Source: Pedobacter suwonensis
Lineage (GTDB): Bacteria > Bacteroidota > Bacteroidia > Sphingobacteriales > Sphingobacteriaceae
Assembly: GCF_900111825.1 (NCBI RefSeq)
Contig: NZ_FOJM01000012.1
Span: forward strand, 62,001 to 126,000
Length of the DNA: 64,000 nt
Direction of reading: 5' to 3'
The notes under the pieces are model-generated. The model was not told the DNA's origin and did not search any database. It saw only the letters and a program-made list of their open reading frames with translations. A program made the translations under genes and the position numbers. Within the stretch, counting starts at the first letter, position 1, and each line of letters begins with the position of its first letter. Of this stretch, positions 8,786 through 18,557 are shown in pieces.

Positions 8786-11700
8786 ATGAAAAAAAGGCTA
8801 CTCTGGATATTCATGCTATTGATTCTGTCTACAAGCGGCTTTGCACAAGGGATCGCAATAAAAGGCGTGGTTACTGATGCAAAGACAGGAGAAACGCTCC
8901 CCGCCGTAAACATTACTGTAAAAGGGACAAACCTGCATATCGCCACCAACAGTAATGGTATTTATACCTTAAGTAATGTAAAACCTGATGCCACACTTAT
9001 CTTTTCCTACATTGGCTACAAGCAACAGGAAATTTTGGTTAGTGGCCGGGCAAAAATCGATATTTCTTTATCTCCTGACTTTGCCAACCTAGATGAGGTA
9101 ATGGTTGTTGGTTTTGGAACCAAGAAAAAAATCAATGTTGCCGGCGCAATTGATCAGATTTCTGGCAAGCAGCTTGAGTCGAGACCTGTAAGCAACGTAT
9201 TACAGGGCTTACAGGGCATCAGTCCCGGACTCAATATTACTTACGCAGGCGGCGCGCCAGGCAGTGTACCCAACATCAATATCAGGGGCTATACTTCCAT
9301 TAATGGTGGCTCGCCATTAATTGTTATCGATGGTATTCCTGCTACCAGCACTGATGATATGTTGCGCTTAACCCCTAGCGATATTACTTCGTTTACCGTA
9401 TTGCGCGATGCGGCATCGGCAGCCATTTATGGCGCACGTGCTGCATTCGGTGTGATTCTGATTACCACTAAACAAGGTGTTGCTGGTAATAATACCATTA
9501 GTTACAATACTTTCCAATCATGGGCAAAGCCAACCTTACTACCCAGGCCGGTGACCGATCCCTATATTTTTTCGAGGGTATTAGAAACTGCTACAGATAA
9601 CACTCCATGGGATTATGTAAATTATTCTGACGAGTATTACCGCTGGGCGAAAGAAAGATCGGATAACCCTGCTATAGCCGATACCCGGTTAAATCCAACC
9701 GACCCTACCAAGTGGGCCTATATGGGCAGTAACGACTGGTATGAATATTTTTTTAATCACTCGAGTTTATCTAAAAGCCATACTCTTACTTTTTCTGGTG
9801 GAGCTGCGGTAAACGAAAAGCCCTTAACCTACTACCTCTCTGCAGATTATACCAGAGATAATGGGTTAAATAAACTGACTGCAGATTACTGGGACCGTTA
9901 TGGACTGAGGTCAAAAGTGGGTTTTTCTCCACTTTCGTGGCTTAAAATAGATAATAACCTGAATATTTATCAAACTAAACGGGCACTTCCTAACGGAAAC
10001 ATTACCGACCTGTATTACCTGATGCCTACCGACGTAGCTACGAATCCTGATGGCACATGGGCGAATACCGCTGCCGGAAAACTGGCTGCAAAACTTGTAG
10101 ATGGAGGAAATAACCTTCAAAATATGTTTGGTTTTCAAAATATTACAAGTGCAACTGCTTTATTTTTAAAAGGTGATCTTCAGGTAAACGCTGACGCTTC
10201 TTTTAAACGTGAACTCTGGAAAACGCATAATGACAGTAAAAAATACAAAATCGGCTATGGTCCGAATGATATCCGAGAAGAAGGTGGTACCGGTTCAGTA
10301 ACCGAAAACAATGGTTACCTGTTTAATAACGCATTTAATATCTATAGCACCTATAAAAAGACGCTTGGCGACCATTTTTTCAGTGCAATGGTAGGTTTTA
10401 ATAGCGAAGATTACAGCTATTCTACCGTAAACGCGAGTAAAGACATTCTGATTTCTTCTTCTCTACCGTACCTATCGCTCACCAGTGGAACGGCTACTGC
10501 TAGTGCAGGTTATTCCGCTTATGCTACCAATAGTGCATTTTCAAGATTAAATTACACGTACAAAAACAGGTACATCCTGGAAGCTACAGGAAGGTACGAT
10601 GGTTCATCGCGGTTCCCTGTAAATAGGCGCTGGGGATTCTTTCCTTCAGCTTCTTTGGCCTGGATAGCAAGTGGAGAAGATTTCTTTAAGATACTATCGC
10701 CTGTAGTATCTACCTTTAAACTTCGAACCTCATATGGAGAACTTGGAAATCAGGGTGCTCTTCCAAACGATAACGTAGCAAACTTTGGTTATATCCAATC
10801 ACTTGTAACTGGTACTTCTGGTTATTTAATTGGAGGAAATGGCCAGAACCAGGTGATCAATGGTGCCCCTGGATTAAACGTAGACCCACGAACCTATACA
10901 TGGGAAAGAATATCTACCTTAAATATGGGTACCGATATTGGTCTGTTGAACGATAAACTTTCTTTCACTTTCGATTATTATATCCGTGATACCAAAGGCA
11001 TGCTTACTGCAGGACAAGAACTTCCAGGGGTGTTAGGCACGGGTGTACCACGCCAAAATTCAGCAGATCTTCGTACCAAAGGATGGGAGCTTTCAGTAAC
11101 TTACCGAGACAGGTTTGAACTGGGTTCAAAACCTTTCAGCTTTGATACTAAAATATTCCTGGCCGATTCTAAAGCTAAAATTACCAGATTTAAAAATGAT
11201 CAGAACCTCTTTTCCAATTACCGCGAGGGGCAGACACTCGGAGAGATCTGGGGATTACAGAATGACGGGGTTTTCCGGAGTAAAGCAGAAATTGCTGCTT
11301 TAGATGAATCTGCCATTATTCCATGGGGTGCACTTTCCATTGTTGAGGGATGGCCAAAATATGTTGACCTTGATGGAAATAAGAAAATTGAAAGGGGTTT
11401 AAGTTCAAACGATCCGAAAGATTTAAAAATTATCGGTAACAGTGCTGACCGTTATACGATCGGTGCCAATCTGAATATGGATTGGGGTGGTTTTGATGTT
11501 TCTGTATTTTTGCAGGGCGTATTAAAAAGAGATTTTTATCCTCATCACTATCTTTTCTGGGGGCCTTACCAGCAGCCGTATGCCAACGTTTATCCATGGA
11601 ACCTTGATTTTTACCGTGGAGCAGCTGATTCGCCGGAACAAAGAGCCAAACACTCCGCTTCATATATCGCCGCGGGCCTTGCTGATGCCAATACCGATTC

Positions 11701-12013
11701 TCAATATCCGGTATTACAATCTTGGCTTGCCGATGCCAATTATGGATCGGGTTTAGATATTCCCCAGACTAAATATTTACTAAACGGTGCTTACCTGAGG
11801 ATCAAAAACGTATCGTTTGGTTATACCTTACCAGTTCAGTGGACCAAAAAGTTTCATGTAAACCGTCTTCGCGTATTTGTGACCGGAGAAAACCTGTATG
11901 AGTTCTCTTCTATCAAGAAATTTATTGATCCTGAAGCGGTTAACCAGGGACCAAGTGCCTGGGCATATCCTTATCAACGGAGATATGCCTTCGGTTTAAA
12001 CCTCGATTTTTAA
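8786..12013 (+). CDS. SusC-family TonB-dependent transporter
   Basis: A 1075-residue outer-membrane transporter. The signal peptide ends near STSGFAQ. A carboxypeptidase-regulatory domain follows (about 24-100), then the SusC-type plug beginning after DEVMVVGFGTKKK, with the family phrase INGGSPLIVIDGIP and VLRDAASAAIYGARAAFGVILITTK, and then the barrel up to the C-terminal FGLNLDF. It pairs with the SusD gene 33 bases downstream. The operon continues into two phosphoester hydrolases, so I infer uptake of phosphodiester- or phosphomonoester-bearing organic compounds rather than a plain glycan. Confidence 0.96.
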   Translation: MKKRLLWIFMLLILSTSGFAQGIAIKGVVTDAKTGETLPAVNITVKGTNLHIATNSNGIYTLSNVKPDATLIFSYIGYKQQEILVSGRAKIDISLSPDFANLDEVMVVGFGTKKKINVAGAIDQISGKQLESRPVSNVLQGLQGISPGLNITYAGGAPGSVPNINIRGYTSINGGSPLIVIDGIPATSTDDMLRLTPSDITSFTVLRDAASAAIYGARAAFGVILITTKQGVAGNNTISYNTFQSWAKPTLLPRPVTDPYIFSRVLETATDNTPWDYVNYSDEYYRWAKERSDNPAIADTRLNPTDPTKWAYMGSNDWYEYFFNHSSLSKSHTLTFSGGAAVNEKPLTYYLSADYTRDNGLNKLTADYWDRYGLRSKVGFSPLSWLKIDNNLNIYQTKRALPNGNITDLYYLMPTDVATNPDGTWANTAAGKLAAKLVDGGNNLQNMFGFQNITSATALFLKGDLQVNADASFKRELWKTHNDSKKYKIGYGPNDIREEGGTGSVTENNGYLFNNAFNIYSTYKKTLGDHFFSAMVGFNSEDYSYSTVNASKDILISSSLPYLSLTSGTATASAGYSAYATNSAFSRLNYTYKNRYILEATGRYDGSSRFPVNRRWGFFPSASLAWIASGEDFFKILSPVVSTFKLRTSYGELGNQGALPNDNVANFGYIQSLVTGTSGYLIGGNGQNQVINGAPGLNVDPRTYTWERISTLNMGTDIGLLNDKLSFTFDYYIRDTKGMLTAGQELPGVLGTGVPRQNSADLRTKGWELSVTYRDRFELGSKPFSFDTKIFLADSKAKITRFKNDQNLFSNYREGQTLGEIWGLQNDGVFRSKAEIAALDESAIIPWGALSIVEGWPKYVDLDGNKKIERGLSSNDPKDLKIIGNSADRYTIGANLNMDWGGFDVSVFLQGVLKRDFYPHHYLFWGPYQQPYANVYPWNLDFYRGAADSPEQRAKHSASYIAAGLADANTDSQYPVLQSWLADANYGSGLDIPQTKYLLNGAYLRIKNVSFGYTLPVQWTKKFHVNRLRVFVTGENLYEFSSIKKFIDPEAVNQGPSAWAYPYQRRYAFGLNLDF

Positions 12014-12046
12014 TTTTTGGATCTATCATAATTAAATCATTAGAAA

Positions 12047-13837
12047 ATGAAAAAGTATATATATATCGTGTTTATTGCAGTTGCAGGTATGCTCGCAGCC
12101 TGTAAAAAAGCCGGGCTTGATCGTTTCCCTCAAACCTCCGTCTCCCCTGGCCTCTTTTTTAACACAGAAAGTGATCTTTCGCTCTATGTAAATGGCCTAC
12201 TTTCGCAGCCAGACCGCAGTACTTACCTTAATGATCAGAGTACGGATAACGTATCCACTACAGCAGCAGTTGAGATAAAAAATATTATGGGAGGCAACGC
12301 GACCGCCCAAAACATTACCACTGGCTGGAGCTGGAGCAGGTTAAGAAACATTAACTATTTTCTAGAGAATTGTGGAAAAGCACAGGTTTCTGCTGCCGTT
12401 AAAAACCACTACGCAGGTTTAGCCAGGTATTACCGCGCTGAATTCTATTTAGATAAAGTTAAGCGTTTCTCTGACGTACCCTGGTATTCAGGTACATTGG
12501 AACCTGGTGATGATGCACTCTACAAAGCCCGGGATCCAAGGACGTTGATTGCCGACAGTATCATGGCAGATCTGGATTTTGCCTATAAAAATGTGAGGGA
12601 AAGTGTCCCGGTAGGTACTCCGGGAAAATGGGCAGTGGCCACTTTATATGCACGGGCAGCACTTTATGAGGGCACTTATCGTAAATACCATAACGAACTC
12701 AATTTAAGCAGTTCAGCAAATGCATTTTTAGAAACTGCAGCAAGAATTTCAGGAGAAATCATCGCCAGCAAAAAGTTTAACATTTACAACACCGGAAAAC
12801 CGGAACAGGATTATGCAACACTTTTCTCCAGTCAGGATTTAACAGCCAATAGCGAGGTCATTTTAGTCAACATCTTTGACCTGAGTAAAAACAAAAGCCA
12901 GAATGTAAATTCTACCGTCTTTGGCGATTATGAGCAGGCACCAGCCAAGAACCTGTTAGAAACTTACTTAATGAAAGATGGAACGAGGTTTACAGATGTA
13001 GCAAACTACACGCAGCTGGGTTTTGTGGCAGAATTTAAAAACCGCGATCCGCGGATGTCGCAAACAATGGTTTACCCGGGCTGGATCAGGGTACCCGATG
13101 CTACCCCCTATATCCAGCGTTTAAACAAAAATTTTACAGGTTATCATCAGTTGAAAGGTTATGTAAACAGCACTGATAACGCGATCTTAAACGGTGTAGA
13201 TTTTCCGGTATACCGCTATGCAGAAATCCTGTTAACTTATGCTGAAGCACTTGCTGAATTGGGTACCTTAACGCAGGCCCAACTCGATCAATCGATAAAT
13301 CTTCTTCGTAAAAGAGCGGGGTTGCCCGATCTCAACCTGGCAACGGCTAATGCCAATCCAGATCCGGCATTGCAATTACAGTATCCGAATGTCACCGCTA
13401 ACGCAGGTGTTATACTCGAAATCAGGAGGGAACGCAGGGTAGAATATGCTTTTGAAAACATGCGCTTTGATGATTTAATGCGTTGGAAGGTAGGCAAACT
13501 ACTTACCACAAGCCCCCAAGGCATGTATTTTGCCGGATTGGGCAAATACGACCTTACCGGTGACGGCGTTGATGATATTATTCTGATTGACAGAACGGCA
13601 ACGATCCCTGGTGAAGACCAGAAAGAAAAAAATTCGCTTGGGGTAAAACTTATTTATTACCGTGCAGGACTTATCGGTACTGATGCAACGGTTTATTTGA
13701 AGAATGGCAACAACGGCGGTAATATCGTAACAGAAAATGTGACCAGAAACTTCGAAGAACCCAAATTCTATTACCGCCCTATCCCGCAGCAACAAGTCAT
13801 CCTGAATCCTAAACTGAAACAAATTTTTGGCTGGTAA
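12047..13837 (+). CDS. SusD/RagB-family substrate-binding lipoprotein
   Basis: A 596-residue surface lipoprotein. The signal ends AGMLAAC, with the lipid-anchoring Cys at residue 19. SusD-type helical TPR-like features include RYYRAEFYLDKVKRFSDVPW and, nearer the C-terminus, YRYAEILLTYAEALAELG and the EIRRERRVEYAFENMRFDDLMRW block characteristic of RagB/SusD. It is the lid for the SusC channel encoded just upstream. Its stop overlaps the next start by one base (TAATG), so it is translationally coupled to the metallophosphoesterase. Confidence 0.95.
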   Translation: MKKYIYIVFIAVAGMLAACKKAGLDRFPQTSVSPGLFFNTESDLSLYVNGLLSQPDRSTYLNDQSTDNVSTTAAVEIKNIMGGNATAQNITTGWSWSRLRNINYFLENCGKAQVSAAVKNHYAGLARYYRAEFYLDKVKRFSDVPWYSGTLEPGDDALYKARDPRTLIADSIMADLDFAYKNVRESVPVGTPGKWAVATLYARAALYEGTYRKYHNELNLSSSANAFLETAARISGEIIASKKFNIYNTGKPEQDYATLFSSQDLTANSEVILVNIFDLSKNKSQNVNSTVFGDYEQAPAKNLLETYLMKDGTRFTDVANYTQLGFVAEFKNRDPRMSQTMVYPGWIRVPDATPYIQRLNKNFTGYHQLKGYVNSTDNAILNGVDFPVYRYAEILLTYAEALAELGTLTQAQLDQSINLLRKRAGLPDLNLATANANPDPALQLQYPNVTANAGVILEIRRERRVEYAFENMRFDDLMRWKVGKLLTTSPQGMYFAGLGKYDLTGDGVDDIILIDRTATIPGEDQKEKNSLGVKLIYYRAGLIGTDATVYLKNGNNGGNIVTENVTRNFEEPKFYYRPIPQQQVILNPKLKQIFGW

Positions 13838-14763
13838 TGATGGCAGAAATAACGAGAAGGTCTTTAATAAAGGCAATAGGAATATCGGCAGGAACGGCAT
13901 TTTCGGGCGCGTTGCCAGGTCTGGCTTCTGAAACGCTTACAGATAAACCGAAAGGTAAGAAGCTGGTGCTTACTGTGCCACACATTACTGATGTTCATAT
14001 CCGTGCAGGAGAAAATGCCCCGCTACGATTCAAAGCATGTTTAAATCAGATAATCAGCAAACATAAAGTTGATTTCTTCTTAAACGGAGGAGATTCCATT
14101 AATGATGCTTCTTATGATAATGTGGTACGCAATCAGGTAACTGAACAATGGGATATTTGGGATGAATGCACTAAGGTGATCGATAAATACAAAATATACA
14201 GTTGTATTGGCAATCATGATATCTGGTGGAAAGCGCCTGCAACAGACGATGAAATGTATGGAAAGAACTATGTGGTAAAACGGCTGAAAATTCCTAATCG
14301 TTATTACAGTTTCTCTAAAAAAAACTGGCACTTTATTATCCTTGACGGCAACAACAGCAAAATTTCTCTTGATGATGAACAGTATAACTGGCTTGAGCAG
14401 GAATTAAAAAACCTGCCTGCCGGCACACCTACGCTGATCATGTCACACTATCCGATCCTGGGCACCACCCACGTATTGGTTGGCGGCGGACATTCGGATT
14501 GTAAAAAACTGAAGAATCTCTTCTACAAACATCGCGATAAGGTAAAAATCTGCCTGAGCGGACACAACCATCTCTCTGATCAAACGGTATACAATGGTGT
14601 GCAATACTGCTGCAATGGAGCCATGAGTGGCTTTTGGTGGGGCAAAGGCGATGCAGAATCAGTAGGCCCCGGTTATTACCAGGAAACGCCACCCGGATAT
14701 GCTATACTTAAAATGTACGATGATGGAACAGTTGAAAACGAATATTTCTCAAACACTTTCTAA
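13837..14763 (+). CDS. exported calcineurin-like metallophosphoesterase
   Basis: A 308-residue enzyme with a Tat-type signal ([19 protein letters not shown]). All metallophosphoesterase motifs are present in order: HITDVHIR near residue 49, LNGGDSIND near 85, GNHDIWW near 126, MSHYPILG near 202 and SGHNHLSD near 241. These ligate two metal ions and hydrolyse phosphomono- or phosphodiesters. Two adjacent ATG codons (13837 and 13840) can start it. It lies in the SusCD operon, and the phosphodiesterase gene begins 11 bases after its stop. Substrate unknown; a glycerophosphodiester or nucleotide is plausible. Confidence 0.92.
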   Translation: MMAEITRRSLIKAIGISAGTAFSGALPGLASETLTDKPKGKKLVLTVPHITDVHIRAGENAPLRFKACLNQIISKHKVDFFLNGGDSINDASYDNVVRNQVTEQWDIWDECTKVIDKYKIYSCIGNHDIWWKAPATDDEMYGKNYVVKRLKIPNRYYSFSKKNWHFIILDGNNSKISLDDEQYNWLEQELKNLPAGTPTLIMSHYPILGTTHVLVGGGHSDCKKLKNLFYKHRDKVKICLSGHNHLSDQTVYNGVQYCCNGAMSGFWWGKGDAESVGPGYYQETPPGYAILKMYDDGTVENEYFSNTF

Positions 14764-14773
14764 TCATAAAACG

Positions 14774-16009
14774 ATGTTATTAAGGACATTTATTTTTGCC
14801 TGCTTTTTTTCTTTATCACTATCATCACTTGCTCAAAACAGGCCACGAAAAGTGGTTTATGTTATCGCCGATGGCATCCCTGCCGATGTAATAGAACGAT
14901 TGGAATTACCTAACTTCAAAAAAATCATCTCTGCAGGATCCTATTCGCGCATGCATGTGGGCGGAGATAAAGCAAGTTATAACGAAACACCAACCATATC
15001 TGCTGTAGGTTACAATAGCTTGCTTACCGGCACCTGGGTAAACAAGCATAACGTACCCGATAATGACATCAAGGCTCCAAATTATAATTATCAGCATATT
15101 TTCAGGCTTTTCAAAAATCAATACCCTGATAAAAAAACAGCTATTTTTTCCAGCTGGACTGACAACCGAACCAAACTGCTTGGCGATGGCCTTCCCGAAA
15201 CCGGAAACTTTAAACCCGATTTTGTAGCTGATGGTTTTGAGTTAGATACTGTCCGCTTTAAACATGATAAAAAAGCTGACTATATGCATTTTATTGATGA
15301 GGAAGTGGTTAAACGAGCTGCTAATACCATTCATGATCAAGCACCGGATCTATCATGGGTATACCTGGAATATACGGATGATATGGGCCATCGCTATGGT
15401 GATAGTCCGGAGTTTTATAAGGCTGTTGAGATGCTGGACAAACAAATGGGCCAAATTTGGGATGCCATTAATTACCGTCAACAGCGATTTAAAGAAGATT
15501 GGCTGATTGTAATTACAACTGATCACGGACGCGATGAAAAAACAGGTCGCGGACATGGCGGACAATCGGATCGTCAGCGTTCTACCTGGATGGTAAGTAA
15601 TTATAAAAACCTGAATACTCATGCGCAATACTTCGATCTTAGTATAGTAGATATTATGCCTTCCATTGCTGATTATCTGAATATAAAACTTCCAAAAAGT
15701 GTAGAACAGGAAATTGATGGTACTTCATTTATTGGCCCGGTATCCATATCCGCACTCAAGGCAAATTATGTGCAAAACCACTTAGACATCACCTGGAAGG
15801 CGTTGGAAAAGAAGGGAAAAGTAAAAATTTGGCTGGCAACCACTAATGCCTTTAAAACTGGCGGAAAAGATGATTATCATCTATTGGGAGAGGTTGACGT
15901 TAATCAGCAACATTACCTGGCCGACCTTAATAACTATCCATCCCCTTACTATAAACTAGTGGTTGAAGCACCAGACAATACGCTTAACAAGTGGATAAGT
16001 GTTAAATAA
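14774..16009 (+). CDS. exported alkaline-phosphatase-superfamily phosphodiesterase (NPP-like)
   Basis: About 411 residues from ATG 14774, chosen because it gives a proper signal peptide ([20 protein letters not shown]) right after the previous stop; an upstream in-frame ATG at 14699 lies inside the neighbouring gene. Motifs of the type I phosphodiesterase/nucleotide pyrophosphatase family are seen: VIADGIP (metal Asp), the ETPTIS region carrying the probable Thr nucleophile, [10 protein letters not shown], and [16 protein letters not shown]. It should act in the periplasm on phosphodiesters such as nucleotide or glycerophospho compounds. It is the last gene of the TetR-linked SusCD operon, and a clear terminator follows. 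Confidence 0.9.
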   Translation: MLLRTFIFACFFSLSLSSLAQNRPRKVVYVIADGIPADVIERLELPNFKKIISAGSYSRMHVGGDKASYNETPTISAVGYNSLLTGTWVNKHNVPDNDIKAPNYNYQHIFRLFKNQYPDKKTAIFSSWTDNRTKLLGDGLPETGNFKPDFVADGFELDTVRFKHDKKADYMHFIDEEVVKRAANTIHDQAPDLSWVYLEYTDDMGHRYGDSPEFYKAVEMLDKQMGQIWDAINYRQQRFKEDWLIVITTDHGRDEKTGRGHGGQSDRQRSTWMVSNYKNLNTHAQYFDLSIVDIMPSIADYLNIKLPKSVEQEIDGTSFIGPVSISALKANYVQNHLDITWKALEKKGKVKIWLATTNAFKTGGKDDYHLLGEVDVNQQHYLADLNNYPSPYYKLVVEAPDNTLNKWISVK

Positions 16010-16039
16010 TTAATTTCATTCCGAAAAATTCATATTCTT

Positions 16040-16085
16040 AAGCCCTATGCCTGATCTTAAGCGATCAGCTATAGGGCTTTTTTAT
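16040..16085 (+). terminator. terminator of the SusCD-phosphoesterase operon
   Basis: AAGCCCTAT pairs with ATAGGGCTT, and an inner CTGATC/GATCAG stem stacks on it, followed by a run of T. A textbook intrinsic terminator 30 bases after the phosphodiesterase stop. Confidence 0.85.
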
Positions 16086-16253
16086 TACTTGTAGCGCTTA
16101 TCCTAATTGCTTACATAACAAAATTTGTCCTTAGATTTTAAATATTCGTACTTTTAAACCAATTTTTAGGAGCTTTAGACCTTTTTTGAAAGCGGTTCCT
16201 GATCGAAATTTGTATCATAAATTTCATCAAAGCGGAATCATCAATAATTTGAT

Positions 16254-16973
16254 TTGGCTGATCACCAACCCAGATTCATTAAAGTGGCTAAATATACCAT
16301 CACATCAACCCCTGCAGGTTTAAAAACTGCCCTTCTACGGCTTATTATTTATGGTGCACTCATTTACCTGCTTGCCGAATTTCTTAAATGGAATGTAAAA
16401 CAGGAAGCAGCAAGCAATAAATTCAGTGAAGATTCTGCGGTAGAATATGTTCAAAGCATTTTGCTCCTTTTAAGTTCAACCGTTTTTCTCTACACCTCTT
16501 TTAAATACAGATCCTTATTCCCACTTTCCTTCGCGCTATTTGCTTTTATGATGGCTTCGTTGATCCGGGAACAGGATGCTTTTTTGGACGAACATGTTTA
16601 TGATGGTGCATGGCAAACCGGTGCATTCAGTCTCCTTATCCTGGCAAGTCTCCTTATTTACAGAAAGAAAGCCATATTTTTCTCCAACTTAAACAATTTT
16701 GTACACCAGTTCTCTTTTGGAATTTTATTATCAGGTATTGTAACAACCTATATTTTTGCGCGCCTGTACGGAAGGAAAGTTTTCTGGATGGCCGTTATGG
16801 AAACACAGTACGTCCGTGATGTTAAAAATGTATCCGAAGAGTCGCTCGAACTCTTTGGCTATGCACTTATTCTTATTGCAAGTGTAGAGTTTTATCTATT
16901 TGCCCATGCAAAAAACATTGAAATAGAATTAAAAACACACCAGGCTCAATCCTCATTTCCTATTTCTGCTTAA
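16254..16973 (+). CDS. polytopic membrane protein of unknown function
   Basis: A 239-residue protein starting at TTG 16254, with no ATG alternative near the N-terminus. Hydrophobic segments lie around residues 24-42, 66-82, 88-104, 121-137, 150-170 and 201-218, so five or six membrane helices. A polar loop with REQDAFLDEHVYDGAWQTG between helices is striking for its acidic and aromatic residues. I do not recognise the family. It converges on the Aur1-like gene, ending 20 bases from that gene's stop, and need not belong to the lipid locus. Confidence 0.7.
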   Translation: MADHQPRFIKVAKYTITSTPAGLKTALLRLIIYGALIYLLAEFLKWNVKQEAASNKFSEDSAVEYVQSILLLLSSTVFLYTSFKYRSLFPLSFALFAFMMASLIREQDAFLDEHVYDGAWQTGAFSLLILASLLIYRKKAIFFSNLNNFVHQFSFGILLSGIVTTYIFARLYGRKVFWMAVMETQYVRDVKNVSEESLELFGYALILIASVEFYLFAHAKNIEIELKTHQAQSSFPISA

Positions 16974-16993
16974 TTTGAATTAAAACGAACATC

Positions 16994-17950
16994 CTATTTA
17001 CCAATGACGGCTACCATTTTGGCTACAAGTTGTTTTAATTTGGTGTAGCGCATTAATAAATTAAAAAAAATGATGCCCAAAAGCGCACAGGTTAATCCAG
17101 CCAAAACATCGAGCGTATAATGATGACTGGTATAAACTGCCGAAAACCAGATGCCCAGCATTACGGTAAAGAAGAAAATATTAATTTTTCCCAAATGATT
17201 TTTCAAACCATAATAAACCACAATAACCGGATATGATGAGTGCAACGATGGCATGGCCGCAAATACATTAGAACCTTTGCTGTATATTCCATGAAAAAGT
17301 GTAATCCCAAAGTAATGGTCAAAACGGGCCAGGCCGGCGGTATTACCGGCTGTTTTCGCTACAAAGCCGAAACCGTGTTCCTGCACATACCACGGTGGAG
17401 CAGCCGGGAAAGCATAGTAAACCACAAAACCCAGCAGATTTACCCAAACAAAGGTGAGCGAGAACCGAACAAACTGTTCTTTATTCTTAAAAAAAAGATA
17501 GGTAGCAAATGCCAATGGAACAGGTACCCACATCAGGTAGAAAAACCCCGTCAATACGTCTAAAAACGGGGTACTGTTTATCTTCCAGTATTCGTTCGGT
17601 GTTAGTATTGCTCCGTGGTAATTAATGCCAAAAGTTTTCCTTTCCAAATCATATAAATCTTTAATATGCACCGTATTAAACAGATAGTTTGGAAAGGCTT
17701 TCATGTAATCAAACAGGATCCAGTATACGATAAATATAGAAAAACCGAGGATAAACTTTCTGGTTCCCCTTGATAAATAGAACAAGGCATTAAAGATAAA
17801 AATCAGCACCAGCTGATCAGTTTTAAAGCCAACCAGCAGTATTGATAACAATAGATATCCAACAGATATAGCAACTGTCAGATAAATATTACGGATATCA
17901 TAAAAATTGTTTTTAAGCAATGATTGTTGCTGCATACTACTTTTTATCAA
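16994..17950 (-). CDS. Aur1-like PAP2 protein, candidate inositol phosphorylceramide synthase
   Basis: A 318-residue membrane enzyme with about six to eight helices. Conserved PAP2_3/Aur1-type motifs are in order: FPAAPPWYV (181-189), MPSLHSSYP (233-241, His237) and YTSHHYTLDVLAG (273-285, His277 and Asp281 as the likely catalytic pair). The combination APPWY, PSLHS and HHY-x-x-D matches inositol phosphorylceramide synthases of the AUR1 family better than ordinary lipid phosphatases. These move phosphoinositol from phosphatidylinositol to ceramide on the non-cytoplasmic face. Its start lies inside the end of the hydroxylase gene (14-base overlap), so the two are co-translated. Context with ceramide and inositol genes supports the assignment; plain phosphatase activity remains possible. 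Confidence 0.8.
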   Translation of the reverse strand: MIKSSMQQQSLLKNNFYDIRNIYLTVAISVGYLLLSILLVGFKTDQLVLIFIFNALFYLSRGTRKFILGFSIFIVYWILFDYMKAFPNYLFNTVHIKDLYDLERKTFGINYHGAILTPNEYWKINSTPFLDVLTGFFYLMWVPVPLAFATYLFFKNKEQFVRFSLTFVWVNLLGFVVYYAFPAAPPWYVQEHGFGFVAKTAGNTAGLARFDHYFGITLFHGIYSKGSNVFAAMPSLHSSYPVIVVYYGLKNHLGKINIFFFTVMLGIWFSAVYTSHHYTLDVLAGLTCALLGIIFFNLLMRYTKLKQLVAKMVAVIGK

Positions 17951-18557
17951 AGTTAGACCTGAAAATGTGGTCCCAAAAAGTCCAGCTTACCCCATAACCT
18001 TTGGTCGAGTCGGAATAATGGTGAAGCATGTGATGCTGCTTTAGTTTTTTCCAGAAACCACTTTTAAAATTTGCATGGTGAAGCGCGTAATGTACCATAT
18101 CGTAAAACAGATAACCGATCATAAACCCTGAAAAAAACGGATAAACTTTGGTATCGGGCAATAACCAGTCGAAAAGAAAGTAAAAGCCTAGAGCCATTGG
18201 AATACTGGCAGAGGGCGGCATCACCAGCCTTTTGGCATCATTTGGGTAATCATGATGTACCCCATGGAAAATAAAATGGATTTTCTTACCCCATTCAACT
18301 TCAGGTTCAAAATGAAAAACATACCGATGGAGCACGTATTCGGTGATGGTCCAGATGCCCAGGCCGAGCAAAAACCATCCTGTAAAACTTAAAGCCGTCA
18401 TGTTTATTTCCCAGAGTGCTTTCCAAAACAGAAAGGCAATAACCGGAACATATACGATTAATGGTACGTAAAACTGAACTTTTGATAGACGCTCTAAAAA
18501 GTCGTTTTTAAACATCCTGATGGATGCGGTTGAATTGGAAACAAAATTCTTTTTCAT
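17937..18557 (-). CDS. Scs7/FA2H-like fatty acid hydroxylase
   Basis: A 206-residue membrane di-iron hydroxylase. Histidine clusters are in order: H77-RYVF-H82, HGVHH (98-102), HYALHH (156-161) and HHMLHH (175-180), plus the phrase DAKRLVMPP after the second cluster, which is typical of Scs7/FA2H enzymes that 2-hydroxylate the acyl chain of ceramides. The yeast protein's N-terminal cytochrome b5 domain is absent, as is usual in bacteria. It overlaps the Aur1-like gene by 14 bases and lies downstream of the ceramide genes. I infer that it makes 2-hydroxy-acyl dihydroceramide; a sterol or carotenoid substrate cannot be excluded. Confidence 0.85.
   Translation of the reverse strand: MKKNFVSNSTASIRMFKNDFLERLSKVQFYVPLIVYVPVIAFLFWKALWEINMTALSFTGWFLLGLGIWTITEYVLHRYVFHFEPEVEWGKKIHFIFHGVHHDYPNDAKRLVMPPSASIPMALGFYFLFDWLLPDTKVYPFFSGFMIGYLFYDMVHYALHHANFKSGFWKKLKQHHMLHHYSDSTKGYGVSWTFWDHIFRSNFDKK

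Noticed and set aside
17240..17563. 107-codon frame opposite the Aur1-like gene
   Set aside because: It is the antisense of a well-supported membrane enzyme and lacks any domain pattern.
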